A stretch of DNA of 64,000 nt from Streptococcus sp. SN-1 (GTDB lineage: Bacteria > Bacillota > Bacilli > Lactobacillales > Streptococcaceae): contig NZ_AP028929.1 of assembly GCF_041154385.1 (NCBI RefSeq), forward strand, positions 1,764,501-1,828,500, in the 5' to 3' direction. Every line of letters starts with the position of its first letter. Position 1 is the stretch's first letter. Below the pieces are notes generated by a model. The model was given only the letters and a program-made list of their open reading frames with translations. It was not told where the DNA came from and did not search any database. Shown piece by piece: positions 27,435 to 38,733 of this stretch. The position numbers and the translations under genes were made by a program.

Positions 27435-28930
27435 TATTTGCCTCCTTTCTCAGTCAATTTAATACGTGGGTCAATAATCGTCATCCAAATATCTCCCAAA
27501 AGAAGTGAGAAGATAGAAATACATGTAAAGATGAAGACAAGACCTACGACCATAGAGTTATTAGATGCTTTTACAGAGTCAATCAACATTTTACCCATAC
27601 CTGGGAAGGCGAAGACTGTTTCAGTAAGGGTTGCACCACCGATAACCCCGATAACAGCACCAGGAATTCCTGAAACAAGCGGAACCATAGCATTTTTAAA
27701 GATGTGTTTATTTGAAATTTCTTTTTCAGACAAACCTTTGGCACGAGCAAAACGTACAAAGTCTTGTGATTGTAAGTCAATCATATAACGACGAATCCAA
27801 ATGGCTGTACCAGGAGCACCCAACAAACCAAGGATAACTGCTGGTAAAACATACGAACGCCAATCTCCAGCACCCAAGATAGGGAATGAATCTGGCAAGC
27901 CGATTGAAGAACCAGCCAAACGAACGATATAAACCAAGGCAATTGTTGGAAGAGCCATCAAGAAGGTCAAAGCCCCTGTTGAGAAGCTATCAATCCAAGT
28001 GTTCTTGAAGCGAGCCATAGCTGAACCAAGTGGCACAGCAATCGCATAAGAAATCACCAAACCGATCAATCCAACGACAGCAGAGCTGGCAATCATAGAA
28101 GGATATTGGTAGTTGCTTTCAGTTGCAGTATATGGGTCATCTTTTCCGTAGTTGGCTACTTCACGAGAATCAGCCTGACTAGGTGATTTATAGGTTCTTG
28201 AGTAAATATTTACAGAAGAAGTCTTCTTACCTGTTGGGAACTGAACTTGAGATGTTTTTGTTTGCCCTTGTCCTTGAGTAATAACCTGTAAAACAGGACT
28301 ATTAGCATAGGTTGGATAAGAGTCACCTAAATTAATGTTCACAAAGTTTTGATGCACAAATGGGAACTGACTGTTGAAGTACAAGAGATATTTGTGTTTA
28401 GTTCCTGAACCAACCAAGGACCATCCGATAGCTGGATCATTTTCAAAACGAAGGTAACGTTTCAAGTCTGGATTTTCAGGGTCTTGAATTTTATTTGTAT
28501 GATCAATGTCAATCAAGTTAGCATAGAAGTGAAAAACACGTTCAAAAATTGGGATTTCACGAGTAGCGTAGAATTGGCCACTTTCAGTAAATTCTCCCAA
28601 GGTCCAACCATGACCGATTTGTTTGATGTATTTTTCATAGATAGCCTTGTTGGTGTCATTAGCTTCAACTGTTACAGAAGCATCCATCTGGCTAGCTTTT
28701 TCTTGCAACTCTTTGGTATCGTAGTACTCGATATAGCCCATACGCTCATAAACTGTATTTTCATAGTTATCACGTTTATCAGCCGTTGTCGCAATCTTGT
28801 TATAGTTGGTATCCTGTTTGAAAATCAATTTTCGAGGAACCATTGTATAGATAATCGTGTAAGTCAAGGTTGTTACTAAGAAGATAGAAACCAATGACCG
28901 CAAAACACGCATAAAAATATATTTTTTCAT
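27434..28930 (-). CDS. amiC: Oligopeptide ABC transporter permease AmiC
   Basis: A 498-residue OppB-type permease. It differs from ordinary OppB by a long extracytoplasmic insertion (about residues 35-270) between helix 1 and helix 2, characteristic of streptococcal AmiC. The C-terminal part has the normal helices and the EAA loop [18 protein letters not shown] hairpin at 28955-28984 separates it from amiA. Confidence 0.95.
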   Translation of the reverse strand: MKKYIFMRVLRSLVSIFLVTTLTYTIIYTMVPRKLIFKQDTNYNKIATTADKRDNYENTVYERMGYIEYYDTKELQEKASQMDASVTVEANDTNKAIYEKYIKQIGHGWTLGEFTESGQFYATREIPIFERVFHFYANLIDIDHTNKIQDPENPDLKRYLRFENDPAIGWSLVGSGTKHKYLLYFNSQFPFVHQNFVNINLGDSYPTYANSPVLQVITQGQGQTKTSQVQFPTGKKTSSVNIYSRTYKSPSQADSREVANYGKDDPYTATESNYQYPSMIASSAVVGLIGLVISYAIAVPLGSAMARFKNTWIDSFSTGALTFLMALPTIALVYIVRLAGSSIGLPDSFPILGAGDWRSYVLPAVILGLLGAPGTAIWIRRYMIDLQSQDFVRFARAKGLSEKEISNKHIFKNAMVPLVSGIPGAVIGVIGGATLTETVFAFPGMGKMLIDSVKASNNSMVVGLVFIFTCISIFSLLLGDIWMTIIDPRIKLTEKGGK

Positions 28931-28954
28931 ATCATTTCCTTTAAAAATCCCAAA

Positions 28955-28984
28955 AGAACCTTCTCCTCATGGAGAGAAAGTTCT
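28955..28984 (-). terminator. Hairpin between amiA and amiC
   Basis: AGAACCTTCTCC pairs imperfectly with GGAGAGAAAGTTCT (tetraloop-like TCAT), followed on the minus strand by TTTTGGGATTTTT. A leaky terminator here would give more AmiA receptor than channel subunits. Confidence 0.6.
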
Positions 28985-28996
28985 ATTGAAAATTAT

Positions 28997-30985
28997 TTAC
29001 TTCACATGACTTGCCAATTCTTTTTGAGCTTTCTCGTTTGACTCAGTCTTTTCTTTCAACCATTTTTCACGAGCTTTTTCATACTCTTCTTTGGTAATTG
29101 CTTTTTCACCAACTTCAGTGTACTTCAAGTATCCTGAATTTTCACCTTTAAGGCCGGCCACTGAATATGAAGAGCTAAATGGTAGAACTTTTGAAACATA
29201 TGAAACGGCTGTTTCTTTAGGAGAAGCCATTACTGGAATTGTCAAAGCATTGTCAGTCAACCAAGCTTGTGCCACCGCATATTTTTCATAACGTTTTTGA
29301 ACATCTTGGTTTTCGCTGTTTGCGTCATCAAGTAATTTTCCATAGTCAGCTAAACCAAGTTTGCTTACTACTGATGCATCTGTGTTTTGGTCAATACCAA
29401 GGTAAAGGCGAGTGCTTCCTCCCTTAATGACGAATTGATCCAAGAAAGTAGAAGGATCTTGATAGTCAGGGTTCCATCCTAGCAAGGTATGGATATCCCA
29501 GTCTTGTTCTTTAGCTGTTGGAGCGCTAAATGAAATTGGTAAAGCTTCTGCTTGAGTCATTTGTTGTAAGTCTACAACAACATTATCTGAACCCAATACT
29601 TTTTCAATTGATTGTTTCAATGATTGAACACGGTTTACAACCGCTGTTGATTCTTGGATAACCAAGGCATCCAAGTGGATTGGGAATTCAACACCTTCAG
29701 CTTGCAAGCTTGATTTAGCTTTAGCAAAGACTTCTTTAGCTTTTTCTTCATTGTAAAGTCCATTTTGAGAATCTGCTAGAGACACGTTTGACCAAGTAGA
29801 AGAATTTGTCTTAGCCAAGCTATCTTGTACCAATTCACCAAATGTTTTCTTACCAACTTGAAGATTATATGGTGCAAACGTATTACGGATAGCTACTGCA
29901 GCTCCATCAGTACCATTTGTTTGAGCTGAATAAGAAGCACGGTCCACTGCAAAGTTCAAGGCTTGACGGAATTCCTTATTTAGCAATGCTTTCTGAGTAG
30001 ATGTCTTTTGGGCATCACTTGTTTTGGCAGTGTGGTTATAGGTTGTACGGCCATAGTTCAAGCTGACAGTTGCAACACCCGCACCTGGTTCATTAAAGTA
30101 AATGTTATCTTTAAAGTCAGCTGCATATTTTTCATATGTAGAACTTGTAGGGAAGATACGAGCCTTGCTATATTGACCATCAGCAAAACCTTTAGCAATC
30201 ACATCTTGGTCCTTACCATCCCAGAAAGTGAACTTAACGTTCTCAATTTTTACATTTTCTTTGTCCCAATAAGCGTCATTTTTAGCCATCTCGATAGATG
30301 ATTTAGGAGTTACAGCCTTCAAGACAAATGGACCGTTATAAAGAATAGAGTTAGCATCGGTTGGGGCACCAAAACCTTCCCCTTTTGAAGTTAAGAATTC
30401 TTCATTAACCGGCATCAAAACACCACTAGTTGTCTTGTCATTCCAGAAAGTTTCTGGCTGGTTCAAGGTATATTCTAATGTTTGATCATCAAGCGCTTTT
30501 ACTCCAACGGTTGAAAAATCGCTTGTTTCACCCTTGATATAGGCTTCTAATCCTTTAATAGAAGAGCTAACGATTGAAAGTCCTTTTGATTTTCCATCTA
30601 CAGCATGTTTCAAACCAGTAACGAAGTCTTTAGCAGTGACAGGAGCGTACTCTTCTCCCTCTGCAGTTACCCATTTAGCATCCTTACGGATTTTATAGGT
30701 ATAAGTCAAACCATCTTTTGAAACTGTCCATGATTCAGCAATAGAAGGAACCAGATTACCATATTTATCGTTAGCCAACAAACCATCTACAGCATTTGTT
30801 GTGACGAAAGATGTTGAATCGATATTGCTGACGATATAATCCAAGGTTTCTGGATCTGTTTGATAAACATATTGGTAATCTTTTGCTAGTTTAGCATTAT
30901 TTGAACTAGTGTTTGAACACGCAGCTAGAACTCCTGACGCTAATAAGGTAGCTCCCGCTACAGCAAGCACTTGACTTTTTTTCAT
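28997..30985 (-). CDS. amiA: Oligopeptide-binding lipoprotein AmiA
   Basis: A 662-residue receptor lipoprotein of SBP family 5. The lipobox LAAC puts the lipidated cysteine at residue 23. The family motif AESWTVSKDGLTYTYKIRKDAKW is near residue 85. It captures peptides and passes them to AmiCDEF. It is the first gene of the operon. An Ali-type paralogue is at 61027. Confidence 0.95.
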   Translation of the reverse strand: MKKSQVLAVAGATLLASGVLAACSNTSSNNAKLAKDYQYVYQTDPETLDYIVSNIDSTSFVTTNAVDGLLANDKYGNLVPSIAESWTVSKDGLTYTYKIRKDAKWVTAEGEEYAPVTAKDFVTGLKHAVDGKSKGLSIVSSSIKGLEAYIKGETSDFSTVGVKALDDQTLEYTLNQPETFWNDKTTSGVLMPVNEEFLTSKGEGFGAPTDANSILYNGPFVLKAVTPKSSIEMAKNDAYWDKENVKIENVKFTFWDGKDQDVIAKGFADGQYSKARIFPTSSTYEKYAADFKDNIYFNEPGAGVATVSLNYGRTTYNHTAKTSDAQKTSTQKALLNKEFRQALNFAVDRASYSAQTNGTDGAAVAIRNTFAPYNLQVGKKTFGELVQDSLAKTNSSTWSNVSLADSQNGLYNEEKAKEVFAKAKSSLQAEGVEFPIHLDALVIQESTAVVNRVQSLKQSIEKVLGSDNVVVDLQQMTQAEALPISFSAPTAKEQDWDIHTLLGWNPDYQDPSTFLDQFVIKGGSTRLYLGIDQNTDASVVSKLGLADYGKLLDDANSENQDVQKRYEKYAVAQAWLTDNALTIPVMASPKETAVSYVSKVLPFSSSYSVAGLKGENSGYLKYTEVGEKAITKEEYEKAREKWLKEKTESNEKAQKELASHVK

Positions 30986-31025
30986 TTATTTACTCCTCTT
31001 ATAAATAAAGTATAGGTTATCATCA

Positions 31026-31054
31026 ATTATATCATAGATTTCAAGAAAAGTAAA
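31026..31054 (-). promoter_or_regulatory. Promoter of the ami operon
   Basis: Minus strand: TTTACT (31049-31054), 17-bp spacer, TATAAT (31026-31031), about 40 bp upstream of amiA. Confidence 0.65.
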
Positions 31055-31105
31055 CGAATTTTCAGAATATTTAGGCTTATTGATACAAAAAATCTGAAAA
31101 AGCTA

Positions 31106-31134
31106 TTGACTGAAAATCATTTTCAAGGTATAAT
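31106..31134 (+). promoter_or_regulatory. Promoter of tRNA-Cys
   Basis: TTGACT (31106-31111), 17-bp spacer, TATAAT (31129-31134), 12 bp before the mature tRNA. Confidence 0.8.
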
Positions 31135-31146
31135 AATAAACGTTAA

Positions 31147-31217
31147 GGCGGTATAGCCAAGTGGTAAGGCACGGCTCTGCAAAAGCTTGATCGTCGGTTC
31201 AAATCCGTCTACCGCCT
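31147..31217 (+). tRNA. tRNA-Cys (anticodon GCA)
   Basis: A 71-nt cloverleaf. The acceptor arm GGCGGTA pairs with TACCGCC, the anticodon GCA is at 31179-31181 in a CTGCAAA loop, and the T loop is GGTTCAAATCC. The discriminator base is T (U73), the cysteine identity element. CCA is not encoded. Confidence 0.95.
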
Positions 31218-31252
31218 TCTATAACTTGATTTATCAGGTTTCATTTAAATAG

Positions 31253-31277
31253 AAAGCCCAATTTAAAGGGCTTTTTT
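31253..31277 (+). terminator. Terminator of tRNA-Cys
   Basis: AAAGCCC pairs with GGGCTTT around ATTTAAA-type loop, followed by T6. Confidence 0.85.
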
Positions 31278-31279
31278 CT

Positions 31280-31413
31280 TTTTCCTCGAATAAATACGTA
31301 TAACCTTAAAAAACTTTTGGGGCGGATTTGGGGGCTGAGTTTTTCGAGGATACTATTCCCTTTTAAAACAACTGAAAAAAGCTTTGTCACTCATGATGAC
31401 AAAAGCCTCTAAT
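31280..31413. other. Possible integration scar downstream of tRNA-Cys
   Basis: TCCTCGAA (31283-31290) and TTCGAGGA (about 31344-31351) form an inverted pair around a G-rich tract with GGGGCGGATTTGGGGG. No integrase gene is nearby. The pattern resembles arm-type sites left near tRNA targets, but this is weak. Confidence 0.25.
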
Positions 31414-32745
31414 TTACTCTGTTTCTTCTTCTATTTCGACTTCTGTGATTTGGACTTTTACCTTGGTAACACGTCCATTTTTCACTTTATCATTGGTTAA
31501 GATAAGCTGTTTGTTTTGGCTAACTAATTCATAGCTGAGTTTCTCAGTCGTTGGAATGGTCCCAACTCCTGTCAAATAATAACCAGCGATAGTATCAACG
31601 TCATCACTTTCCAGTTCAACATCAAAGTAGTCATTAAAATCATTGAGATTCATGGTACCTTGAACGATATAGGTATCTTCTCCAATTTGATGAACTTCGA
31701 TTTCAGCCTTATCCGTTTCGTCATCGATTTCCCCAACAATTTCCTCTAAGAGGTCTTCCAGAGTCACCAAACCAGCCATACCACCGTATTCATCCAGCAA
31801 GATTGCCATTTGTCTTTGGGTATTGCGCAATTCTTTTAGTAAGTCATCTACAAAAATGGTTTCAGGAACAAAGAGTGGATCTTGTAAGATTCTCTTCCAA
31901 ACAATATTGTCAAAACCATCTACAAATGCTGCATTAAGGAGACTCTTGGTGTGAATAATCCCAATCACATTGTCCTTATCCCCATCATAAACTGGTATAC
32001 GGGAGAAGTTTTGTTTTAAAATACTTTGAATAATGGCTTGACTATCATCCTGAATATCGACCATAAAGGCATCCGTTCGAGGAACCATGACTTCTCTGGC
32101 CATCAGTTCGTCCAGTGAAAAAATCCCCTGCAACATCTCAATTTCGTCAGCATCTAGTGTTTCTTCACTATTTGTCAGCATATACTCAATTTCATCACGT
32201 GTCATTTTTTCATCAGCATCGTCAAAGGTCATAGGAGTCAAGCGACTCAATAGATTGGTAGATGCAGATAAGAGCCAAACAAAGGGACTAACTAATTTCC
32301 CCAGCCCGATAATAACTGGCGCTGTACGAATCGCCAAGGCATCCTTTAGATTAAGAGCAATTCTCTTAGGATACAATTCCCCAAAAACGATGGAAATATA
32401 AGTCAAAAATGCTAAAGATAGAAAACTTGCAACGGCATAAGCTGTTTCGCCATTTCCAAGCCAAGATGCAATTTCTCGTCCCAGAGTTTCTGCCAAACTC
32501 GCCCCTGATAAGATCGTAATCAGGGTAATCCCTACTTGAATAGTTGATAAAAAGTGATTAGGATTTTCTAGTACCTTCAGCAGACGGATATAGCGTCTAT
32601 CTCCTTCTTCTGCCTTTTGTTCAACCCGCGCACGGTTAAGTGAAACCATGGCCATTTCTGTGGCTGAGAAAAAGGCATTTAACACCGTCAAGATAAACAA
32701 TAAAACAAATTGTAGCAACAAATTCTGACTACTTGGGTCTTCCAT
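31414..32745 (-). CDS. CorC/HlyC family (DUF21-CBS) membrane protein
   Basis: A 443-residue protein with the CNNM/CorC order: an N-terminal DUF21 domain with about four membrane helices (1-190, includes FFSATEMAMVSLNRARVEQ), two CBS domains (about 205-335, first with REVMVPRTDAF) and a C-terminal transporter-associated domain (about 350-430). Annotated as haemolysin-like by tradition; members are linked to Mg/Co efflux. ATG 32745 follows AGGAGA. Confidence 0.88.
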   Translation of the reverse strand: MEDPSSQNLLLQFVLLFILTVLNAFFSATEMAMVSLNRARVEQKAEEGDRRYIRLLKVLENPNHFLSTIQVGITLITILSGASLAETLGREIASWLGNGETAYAVASFLSLAFLTYISIVFGELYPKRIALNLKDALAIRTAPVIIGLGKLVSPFVWLLSASTNLLSRLTPMTFDDADEKMTRDEIEYMLTNSEETLDADEIEMLQGIFSLDELMAREVMVPRTDAFMVDIQDDSQAIIQSILKQNFSRIPVYDGDKDNVIGIIHTKSLLNAAFVDGFDNIVWKRILQDPLFVPETIFVDDLLKELRNTQRQMAILLDEYGGMAGLVTLEDLLEEIVGEIDDETDKAEIEVHQIGEDTYIVQGTMNLNDFNDYFDVELESDDVDTIAGYYLTGVGTIPTTEKLSYELVSQNKQLILTNDKVKNGRVTKVKVQITEVEIEEETE

Positions 32746-32857
32746 AGTTCTTCTCCTAAAATAGTATCTTGTCACTTATTATATCACAAAATCTAGTTCA
32801 GTACATATTATTTTTTTCTTAGTACCTATTCTAGCCCTGCTTAAACTAGTAAGAAAG

Positions 32858-32888
32858 AACTCCTATATCCACAAGTGACATAGGAGTT
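32858..32888 (-). terminator. Terminator of the murA-epuA-endA group
   Basis: AACTCCTAT pairs with ATAGGAGTT (9 bp), with a short T-rich tail on the minus strand, 12 bp after the endA stop codon. Confidence 0.65.
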
Positions 32889-32899
32889 TATCTTATCTT

Positions 32900-33943
<1,044 letters not shown>

Positions 33944-33951
<8 letters not shown>

Positions 33952-35227
33952 CTTCATCGCTTGCCTCAATCCGCTGAATCTTAGCACCTAGCTGCGCCAA
34001 CTTCTCATGGAATCGGTAATAACCTCTATCCAAGTGAACCAATTTACCGACCACTGTTTCTCCCTGCGCTACCAAACCTGTCAAAATCAAGGCTGCGCTG
34101 GCACGAAGGTCAGTAGAAAGAACTTCTGCACCCTGCAAAGCTTGTCCACCAACAATACGAGCTGTATCACGGATAATCTCAGAATGCAATCCCATACGTC
34201 TCATTTCTTCTAGGTGTTGGAAACGATTTTCAAAAACTGTCTCCACCATAGTTGATTCCCCTTTTGCGACAGTCATCAAGGCTGTAAATTGGGCCTGCAT
34301 ATCCGTTGGAAAACCTGGGTGTGGCAAAGTTTTCACATGAACAGCTTTTAGATTTTCTAGTTGAGAGCGAACGCGAATTCCTTCAGTCTCCTCTGTCACT
34401 TCCACTCCCATTTCAAGCAATTTGGCAATCAAGGGACGGTTATGCTCCCAGACAGCGTCTTTAATCAAGACATCACCACCAGTCATGGCAGCAGCTACCA
34501 TAAAGGTTCCTGCTTCGATACGGTCTTGGACTACATTGTGAGTCGTACCGTGAAGTTTCTCAACACCGGTAATGGTAATGGTCTCTGTACCAGCACCTTT
34601 GACCTTGGCTCCCATTTCATTGAGGAGAATGGCTAGGTCCACAATCTCAGGCTCACGCGCAGCATTTTCAATCACTGTCACCCCATCAGCCAGCGTCGCT
34701 GCCATCATCAAGTTCTGAGTAGCACCAACACTTGGAAAGTCCATATAGATATGAGCTCCATGTAAGCGATCAGCCTTGGCTTCGATATAACCAGCTGTCT
34801 GACTAATCTTAGCCCCCATAGCTTCTAGACCTTTCAAATGAAGATCAATAGGGCGGCTGCCAATCGTACAACCACCTGGCATGGATACTTTAGCATGACC
34901 TACACGAGCAAGAATTGGTCCCAAGACAACGATAGATGCACGCATCTTGCTAACATACTTGTAGGGAGCCTCCTCTGTGATATCGCCAGTCGCATCCACC
35001 TCGACAAGATGAGCTTCTTCATTAAAATCCACCTTGGCATTTAAACCACGAACCACCTGATTCATAGTGAAAACATCTGACAAGATAGGAACATTCTGCA
35101 AGACAGTCTTTCCTTCACTTGCTAGAATAGTCGCCGCCAACAAGGGCAAGACTGCATTCTTTGCTCCTTCAATCGTAACACTTCCTACCAGACGATTATC
35201 GCCACCTTGAACCACAATTTTTTCCAT
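33944..35227 (-). CDS. murA: UDP-N-acetylglucosamine 1-carboxyvinyltransferase
   Basis: A 427-residue enzyme for the first committed step of peptidoglycan synthesis (enolpyruvyl transfer from PEP). The motif [11 protein letters not shown] includes Lys23, and [17 protein letters not shown] holds the catalytic Cys120, the residue modified by fosfomycin. Streptococci carry two MurA paralogues; this is the one adjacent to epuA-endA. The coding region is clearly less AT-rich than the acyltransferase pseudogene just upstream. Confidence 0.94.
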
Positions 35228-35238
35228 ACTTATTTCCT

Positions 35239-36281
35239 TTACTCTTGATTTTGTAATAGACTTACTTTCTTTGTAATTCTATTAACTAATTTATTAATAA
35301 TCCAAGCTAAAATTAGACTAAGGATCAGCACAAAAAATGTAAATATCACATCATTTACTCTGGATGACACAAATATTTTTCCTAGCATAGAAATAACTAA
35401 TCCATGTATCATATATAATTCAAATGATATACTACCTATTAAAATCAAATATATATTTGAAAAATTTATTTTTTTCAAAAAAACAATAATAAAGTAGATT
35501 GTAAAAATAATATTATCTAAATTAGCGGCTAACGCGTAACTATAACTATCTTCTAAATGCACATACCTCAACAAAATGTCGTATTGATGTGAAATAAAGA
35601 GTAACACTGTTACTAAAACAAGTATGATAAAATAATGTCTATCTAAAACTCCATCAATTTTCTTTTTATTTTTAGCCCATATTAAGCCAATGATGAAGGG
35701 AAAAACACTATTATACCACCAAAAACCGTAACCTAATTTTATAGCTAAACAAATATAACCAATTATGAATACTGTATTGATAACAATAGAAATAAACTTA
35801 TTTTGAAGAACTTAAATGATACATAAAAAAATATATACATTAGAATTATAATATCGACAAACCATCCATTATAAATAATTGTACTTCCTTTTTTAAATAA
35901 ATTAGCAAAAAAATCTAAATCCATTAATTGACCGTTTAAAAATCTATAAAACATATAAATCAAAGATATAGAAAAAAATGGAACTAGAATTTTAGAAAGT
36001 CTCTTAACTAAAAAATTATCTAGATAGTTTTTCTTATTTTCGTTCTGAAAATACAATCCATAGGCTGATAAAAAGAAGAAAATAGAAACGATATAAGTTC
36101 CCATATAGGAAAAATTAGAAAACTCATCACCAGATGTAACCCATTGTGACAAATGATGAAATATTATTCCTATAGCTAGAAATCCTCTAAGCCCTGATGT
36201 AGATTTAACATTTAGATATTCCTTATTTTGAGGTAACAAATAAATTGATAGCGTTATCAATAATAAGATTATAATATCCAT
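35239..36281 (-). pseudogene. Acyltransferase-3 family gene, disrupted by a frameshift
   Basis: Two minus-strand frames together give about 347 residues of a multi-pass membrane O-acyltransferase (OatA-like acyltransferase 3). The first part (36281-35763) contains GLRGFLAIGIIFHHLSQW with the family His and LVKRLSKILVPF. It stops after about 172 residues. The second part continues without stops in the next frame from about 35775 (VFIIGYICLAIKLGYG) to 35239. One base missing near 35775-35790 explains the break. The gene is strikingly AT-rich, so probably acquired, and lies between murA and the DUF1146 gene. Confidence 0.85.
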
Positions 36282-36342
36282 GAATTCTATTTCTCCCTAT
36301 AAGTTTAATAATATCTTGAAAGTAATTTCTTAAACACGCAAA

Positions 36343-36573
36343 TTATAATAATCCTCTAAGCGCTTCTTGCCACAGTTGATACAGGCTGATAAAGAAAGAA
36401 CTCATGATATAGCCCATTACAATGCTGAAAAGAGCAATCAATAAACGGACTTTTCTTGTATTCTCAGCTGTCACTTTTAAAACCTTTTCCCATCTAACAA
36501 GATCCTTTAAAAGGTAAAAACTCACATAAATAAAGAGCATGTGACTGCTTAGAGTGAATAATAATTGAACCAT
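36343..36573 (-). CDS. DUF1146 (YwzB-like) membrane protein
   Basis: A 76-residue protein with two membrane helices (about 5-22 and 45-68) and a positively charged middle (RWEKVLKVTAENTRKVR), the DUF1146 pattern. Function unknown. In Bacillus the relative ywzB lies next to murA; here the broken acyltransferase separates them, which suggests a later insertion. Confidence 0.8.
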   Translation of the reverse strand: MVQLLFTLSSHMLFIYVSFYLLKDLVRWEKVLKVTAENTRKVRLLIALFSIVMGYIMSSFFISLYQLWQEALRGLL

Positions 36574-36630
36574 TTGACTATTATACCATCTTCTCTGTTT
36601 GTGCGCTAGTTTGGAAACTTCACTTAAAAA

Positions 36631-37668
36631 TTAGGGATTGTTTTTCAAGTAATCAATTGCATCTTGTAGGGTTTTAACTGGCACGATTTTCATATCTGTC
36701 TTGATTGTTTTGGCTGCTTCTAGGGCTGTTTGGTAGTTGTTTTTCGCATCCGGATGCGCTTTTTGTTCTTCTTCGCTAACAGGATTATCTGGGGCAAAGA
36801 AAATCGCGGCACCTTCTCTAGCCGAAGCTACGACTTTCTTATCAATACCTCCAATGTCCCCCACATTCCCATCGCGGTCAATGGTTCCTGTACCGGCAAC
36901 GATACGGCCATTACGAAGGCCAGGGTCAGCTATTTGGGTATAGATAGCCAGACTAAACATGAGTCCTGCACTTGGACCGCCAATACCAGCCGTCGAAAAG
37001 CGAATTGGGACATCACTTGTTACTTCTGTACGGTCAATCAAGCCGATTCCAATCCCATTTTTGCCATTTTCCAAGGTGATAATCTTTCCTTCCGCAGACT
37101 TGGTTTGCCCATCCTCTTCATAAGTTACCTTGACAGAATCCCCTAGTTTTTGAGAATTGACGTAATCAATCAAGTCTTTGGAACTATCAAAGGTCTGATC
37201 ATTGACTGCTGTGACCGTATCAGAGATGTTGAGAATCCCTTTAAAGGTCGAATTATCTGTCACAGTCAAAACATAAACCCCAAGATATTTTAGTTCAATA
37301 TCCTTACCAGCTGTTTTTAGCCCTTGATACTTGGCCATATTTTGCGATGTCTGCATGTAGAATTGATTAATTCGCATAAATTCAACATCGGAAGAGCCAC
37401 CTGTAGTCTCCTGAGCACTACGAATATCTGTAAAAGGCGTCAACCAAGCATAAATCATATGGGCTAAAGTAGCGTGCTGGACACCAACCGTAACGAATTG
37501 ATAGGCACCAGCTTCCTTATCTTCTGTGTCATTTACTTTAAGGACTTGGCGAATATCTTCCGAACCACCTGGAACCTCTATATAATAAGGCAAGGGCACT
37601 ACAAACGCCAAGAAAGTCACAATCAAGGCCGCAATGACATATAAGGGCCATCTAATCTTTTTTTTCAT
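36631..37668 (-). CDS. sepM: SepM family pheromone-processing protease
   Basis: A 345-residue membrane-anchored serine protease: signal anchor (residues 7-28), a PDZ domain (about 125-205) and a Lon-like S16 domain with the Ser233 (GGPSAGL) and Lys278 (GGIDKKVVA) dyad. In S. mutans SepM trims the competence pheromone CSP; a matching substrate in this organism is not visible in the window. It overlaps coaD by 17 bp. Confidence 0.92.
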   Translation of the reverse strand: MKKKIRWPLYVIAALIVTFLAFVVPLPYYIEVPGGSEDIRQVLKVNDTEDKEAGAYQFVTVGVQHATLAHMIYAWLTPFTDIRSAQETTGGSSDVEFMRINQFYMQTSQNMAKYQGLKTAGKDIELKYLGVYVLTVTDNSTFKGILNISDTVTAVNDQTFDSSKDLIDYVNSQKLGDSVKVTYEEDGQTKSAEGKIITLENGKNGIGIGLIDRTEVTSDVPIRFSTAGIGGPSAGLMFSLAIYTQIADPGLRNGRIVAGTGTIDRDGNVGDIGGIDKKVVASAREGAAIFFAPDNPVSEEEQKAHPDAKNNYQTALEAAKTIKTDMKIVPVKTLQDAIDYLKNNP

Positions 37669-38140
37669 TTCTTATTTCCTCCAAAATACTCTCGGGAACA
37701 TAGCAGGCAATATCCTGACCAAACTTCAATAACTCCCTAACACCGGATGAACTGAGATAGAGATGTTCAGGTCTGCTATGTAAATAAATGGTCTCTATAT
37801 CAGGAGACAGCTGATGATTGTAGTAATCAAAACTGGCTTCATATTGCAAATCCAACGCATTTCTCAAGCCTCGCACTAGGAAAGTAGCCCCCAGTCTTTT
37901 TGCAACATCAACCACCAATTCATCATGAGAAGACACGACTTCAACATTTCCCAAATGTTTCAAAGCCTTTTCTAGCCCCCTTTTACGATTTTCGATAGGA
38001 AGAAATCCTTGTTTGTGGGGGTTAAAAAAAATACCGACATAGAGCTTGTCAAAGAGTTTGCTAGCTCGCTCAATGATATCCAGATGCCCATTTGTCATCG
38101 GATCAAATGAGCCTGTGAATAAGCCAATCTTATCTGACAT
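37652..38140 (-). CDS. coaD: Phosphopantetheine adenylyltransferase
   Basis: A 162-residue hexameric nucleotidyltransferase for the fourth step of coenzyme A synthesis. The nucleotide-binding motif [13 protein letters not shown] (with the T/HxGH box) is near the start and [10 protein letters not shown] near the end. It overlaps rsmD by 11 bp, a pairing conserved in many bacteria. Confidence 0.95.
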   Translation of the reverse strand: MSDKIGLFTGSFDPMTNGHLDIIERASKLFDKLYVGIFFNPHKQGFLPIENRKRGLEKALKHLGNVEVVSSHDELVVDVAKRLGATFLVRGLRNALDLQYEASFDYYNHQLSPDIETIYLHSRPEHLYLSSSGVRELLKFGQDIACYVPESILEEIRNEKKD

Positions 38141-38669
38141 AGACTGTCACCTTACTAATTCCATAAATTTTTTCCTTCCAGATACCCAGGCAGGCAATTT
38201 CTTCTGGAAGTTCAACGGCCTTATCCGTCTCACACACGACCATAATATCTTCAGAAAATAGCTCTCTCTCAGCCATTTTTTCAATATCTGCTACGATTTG
38301 TTCCTTGGCATAAGGAGGGTCTAAGAAAATGAGGTCGAATTCCCCAGATACCTGTTCCAATGCCCGTTCTGCATCCATCTTGAGGAGTTGAAATTTTCCA
38401 ACTTCCTTGGTCATCCGAATATTTTCAGCCACGATGGTCTGAGCCTTACGGTCTCTCTCCACCAAAACAGCGCTAGACATGCCACGCGATACTGCTTCGA
38501 TAGATAAACCACCACTACCTGCATAAAGGTCCAAGACTCGTCCACCTTCAAAGTAGGGACCAATCATGTTAAAAATGGCTCCCCTAACCTTATCCGAAGT
38601 GGGCCTTGTCGTCTTGCCTTCTAGTGTCTTGAGGGGGCGTCCCCCATAGATTCCTGATACGATTTTCAT
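38130..38669 (-). CDS. rsmD: 16S rRNA (guanine(966)-N2)-methyltransferase
   Basis: A 179-residue SAM-dependent methyltransferase. SAM-binding motif [14 protein letters not shown] and catalytic DPPY ([12 protein letters not shown]) are intact. The N-terminal [26 protein letters not shown] block is the RsmD signature. First gene of rsmD-coaD-sepM, separated from asnA by a terminator. Confidence 0.94.
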   Translation of the reverse strand: MKIVSGIYGGRPLKTLEGKTTRPTSDKVRGAIFNMIGPYFEGGRVLDLYAGSGGLSIEAVSRGMSSAVLVERDRKAQTIVAENIRMTKEVGKFQLLKMDAERALEQVSGEFDLIFLDPPYAKEQIVADIEKMAERELFSEDIMVVCETDKAVELPEEIACLGIWKEKIYGISKVTVYVR

Positions 38670-38702
38670 ACCGTTTATTATACCAAATTATAGGCGAAAA
38701 GA

Positions 38703-38728
38703 GAAAGAAAACCGAACCTTGCGGTTCG
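38703..38728 (-). terminator. Terminator of asnA
   Basis: CGAACC-TTGC-GGTTCG hairpin followed by GTTTTCTTT on the minus strand, right after the asnA stop codon. Confidence 0.85.
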
Positions 38729-38733
38729 ATTCT

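Noticed and set aside
28484..28879. 131-codon plus-strand ORF opposite amiC
   Set aside because: Antisense to the characteristic AmiC insertion; no start signals.
36730..37146. 138-codon plus-strand ORF opposite sepM
   Set aside because: Antisense to the S16 protease domain with intact Ser-Lys dyad on the minus strand.
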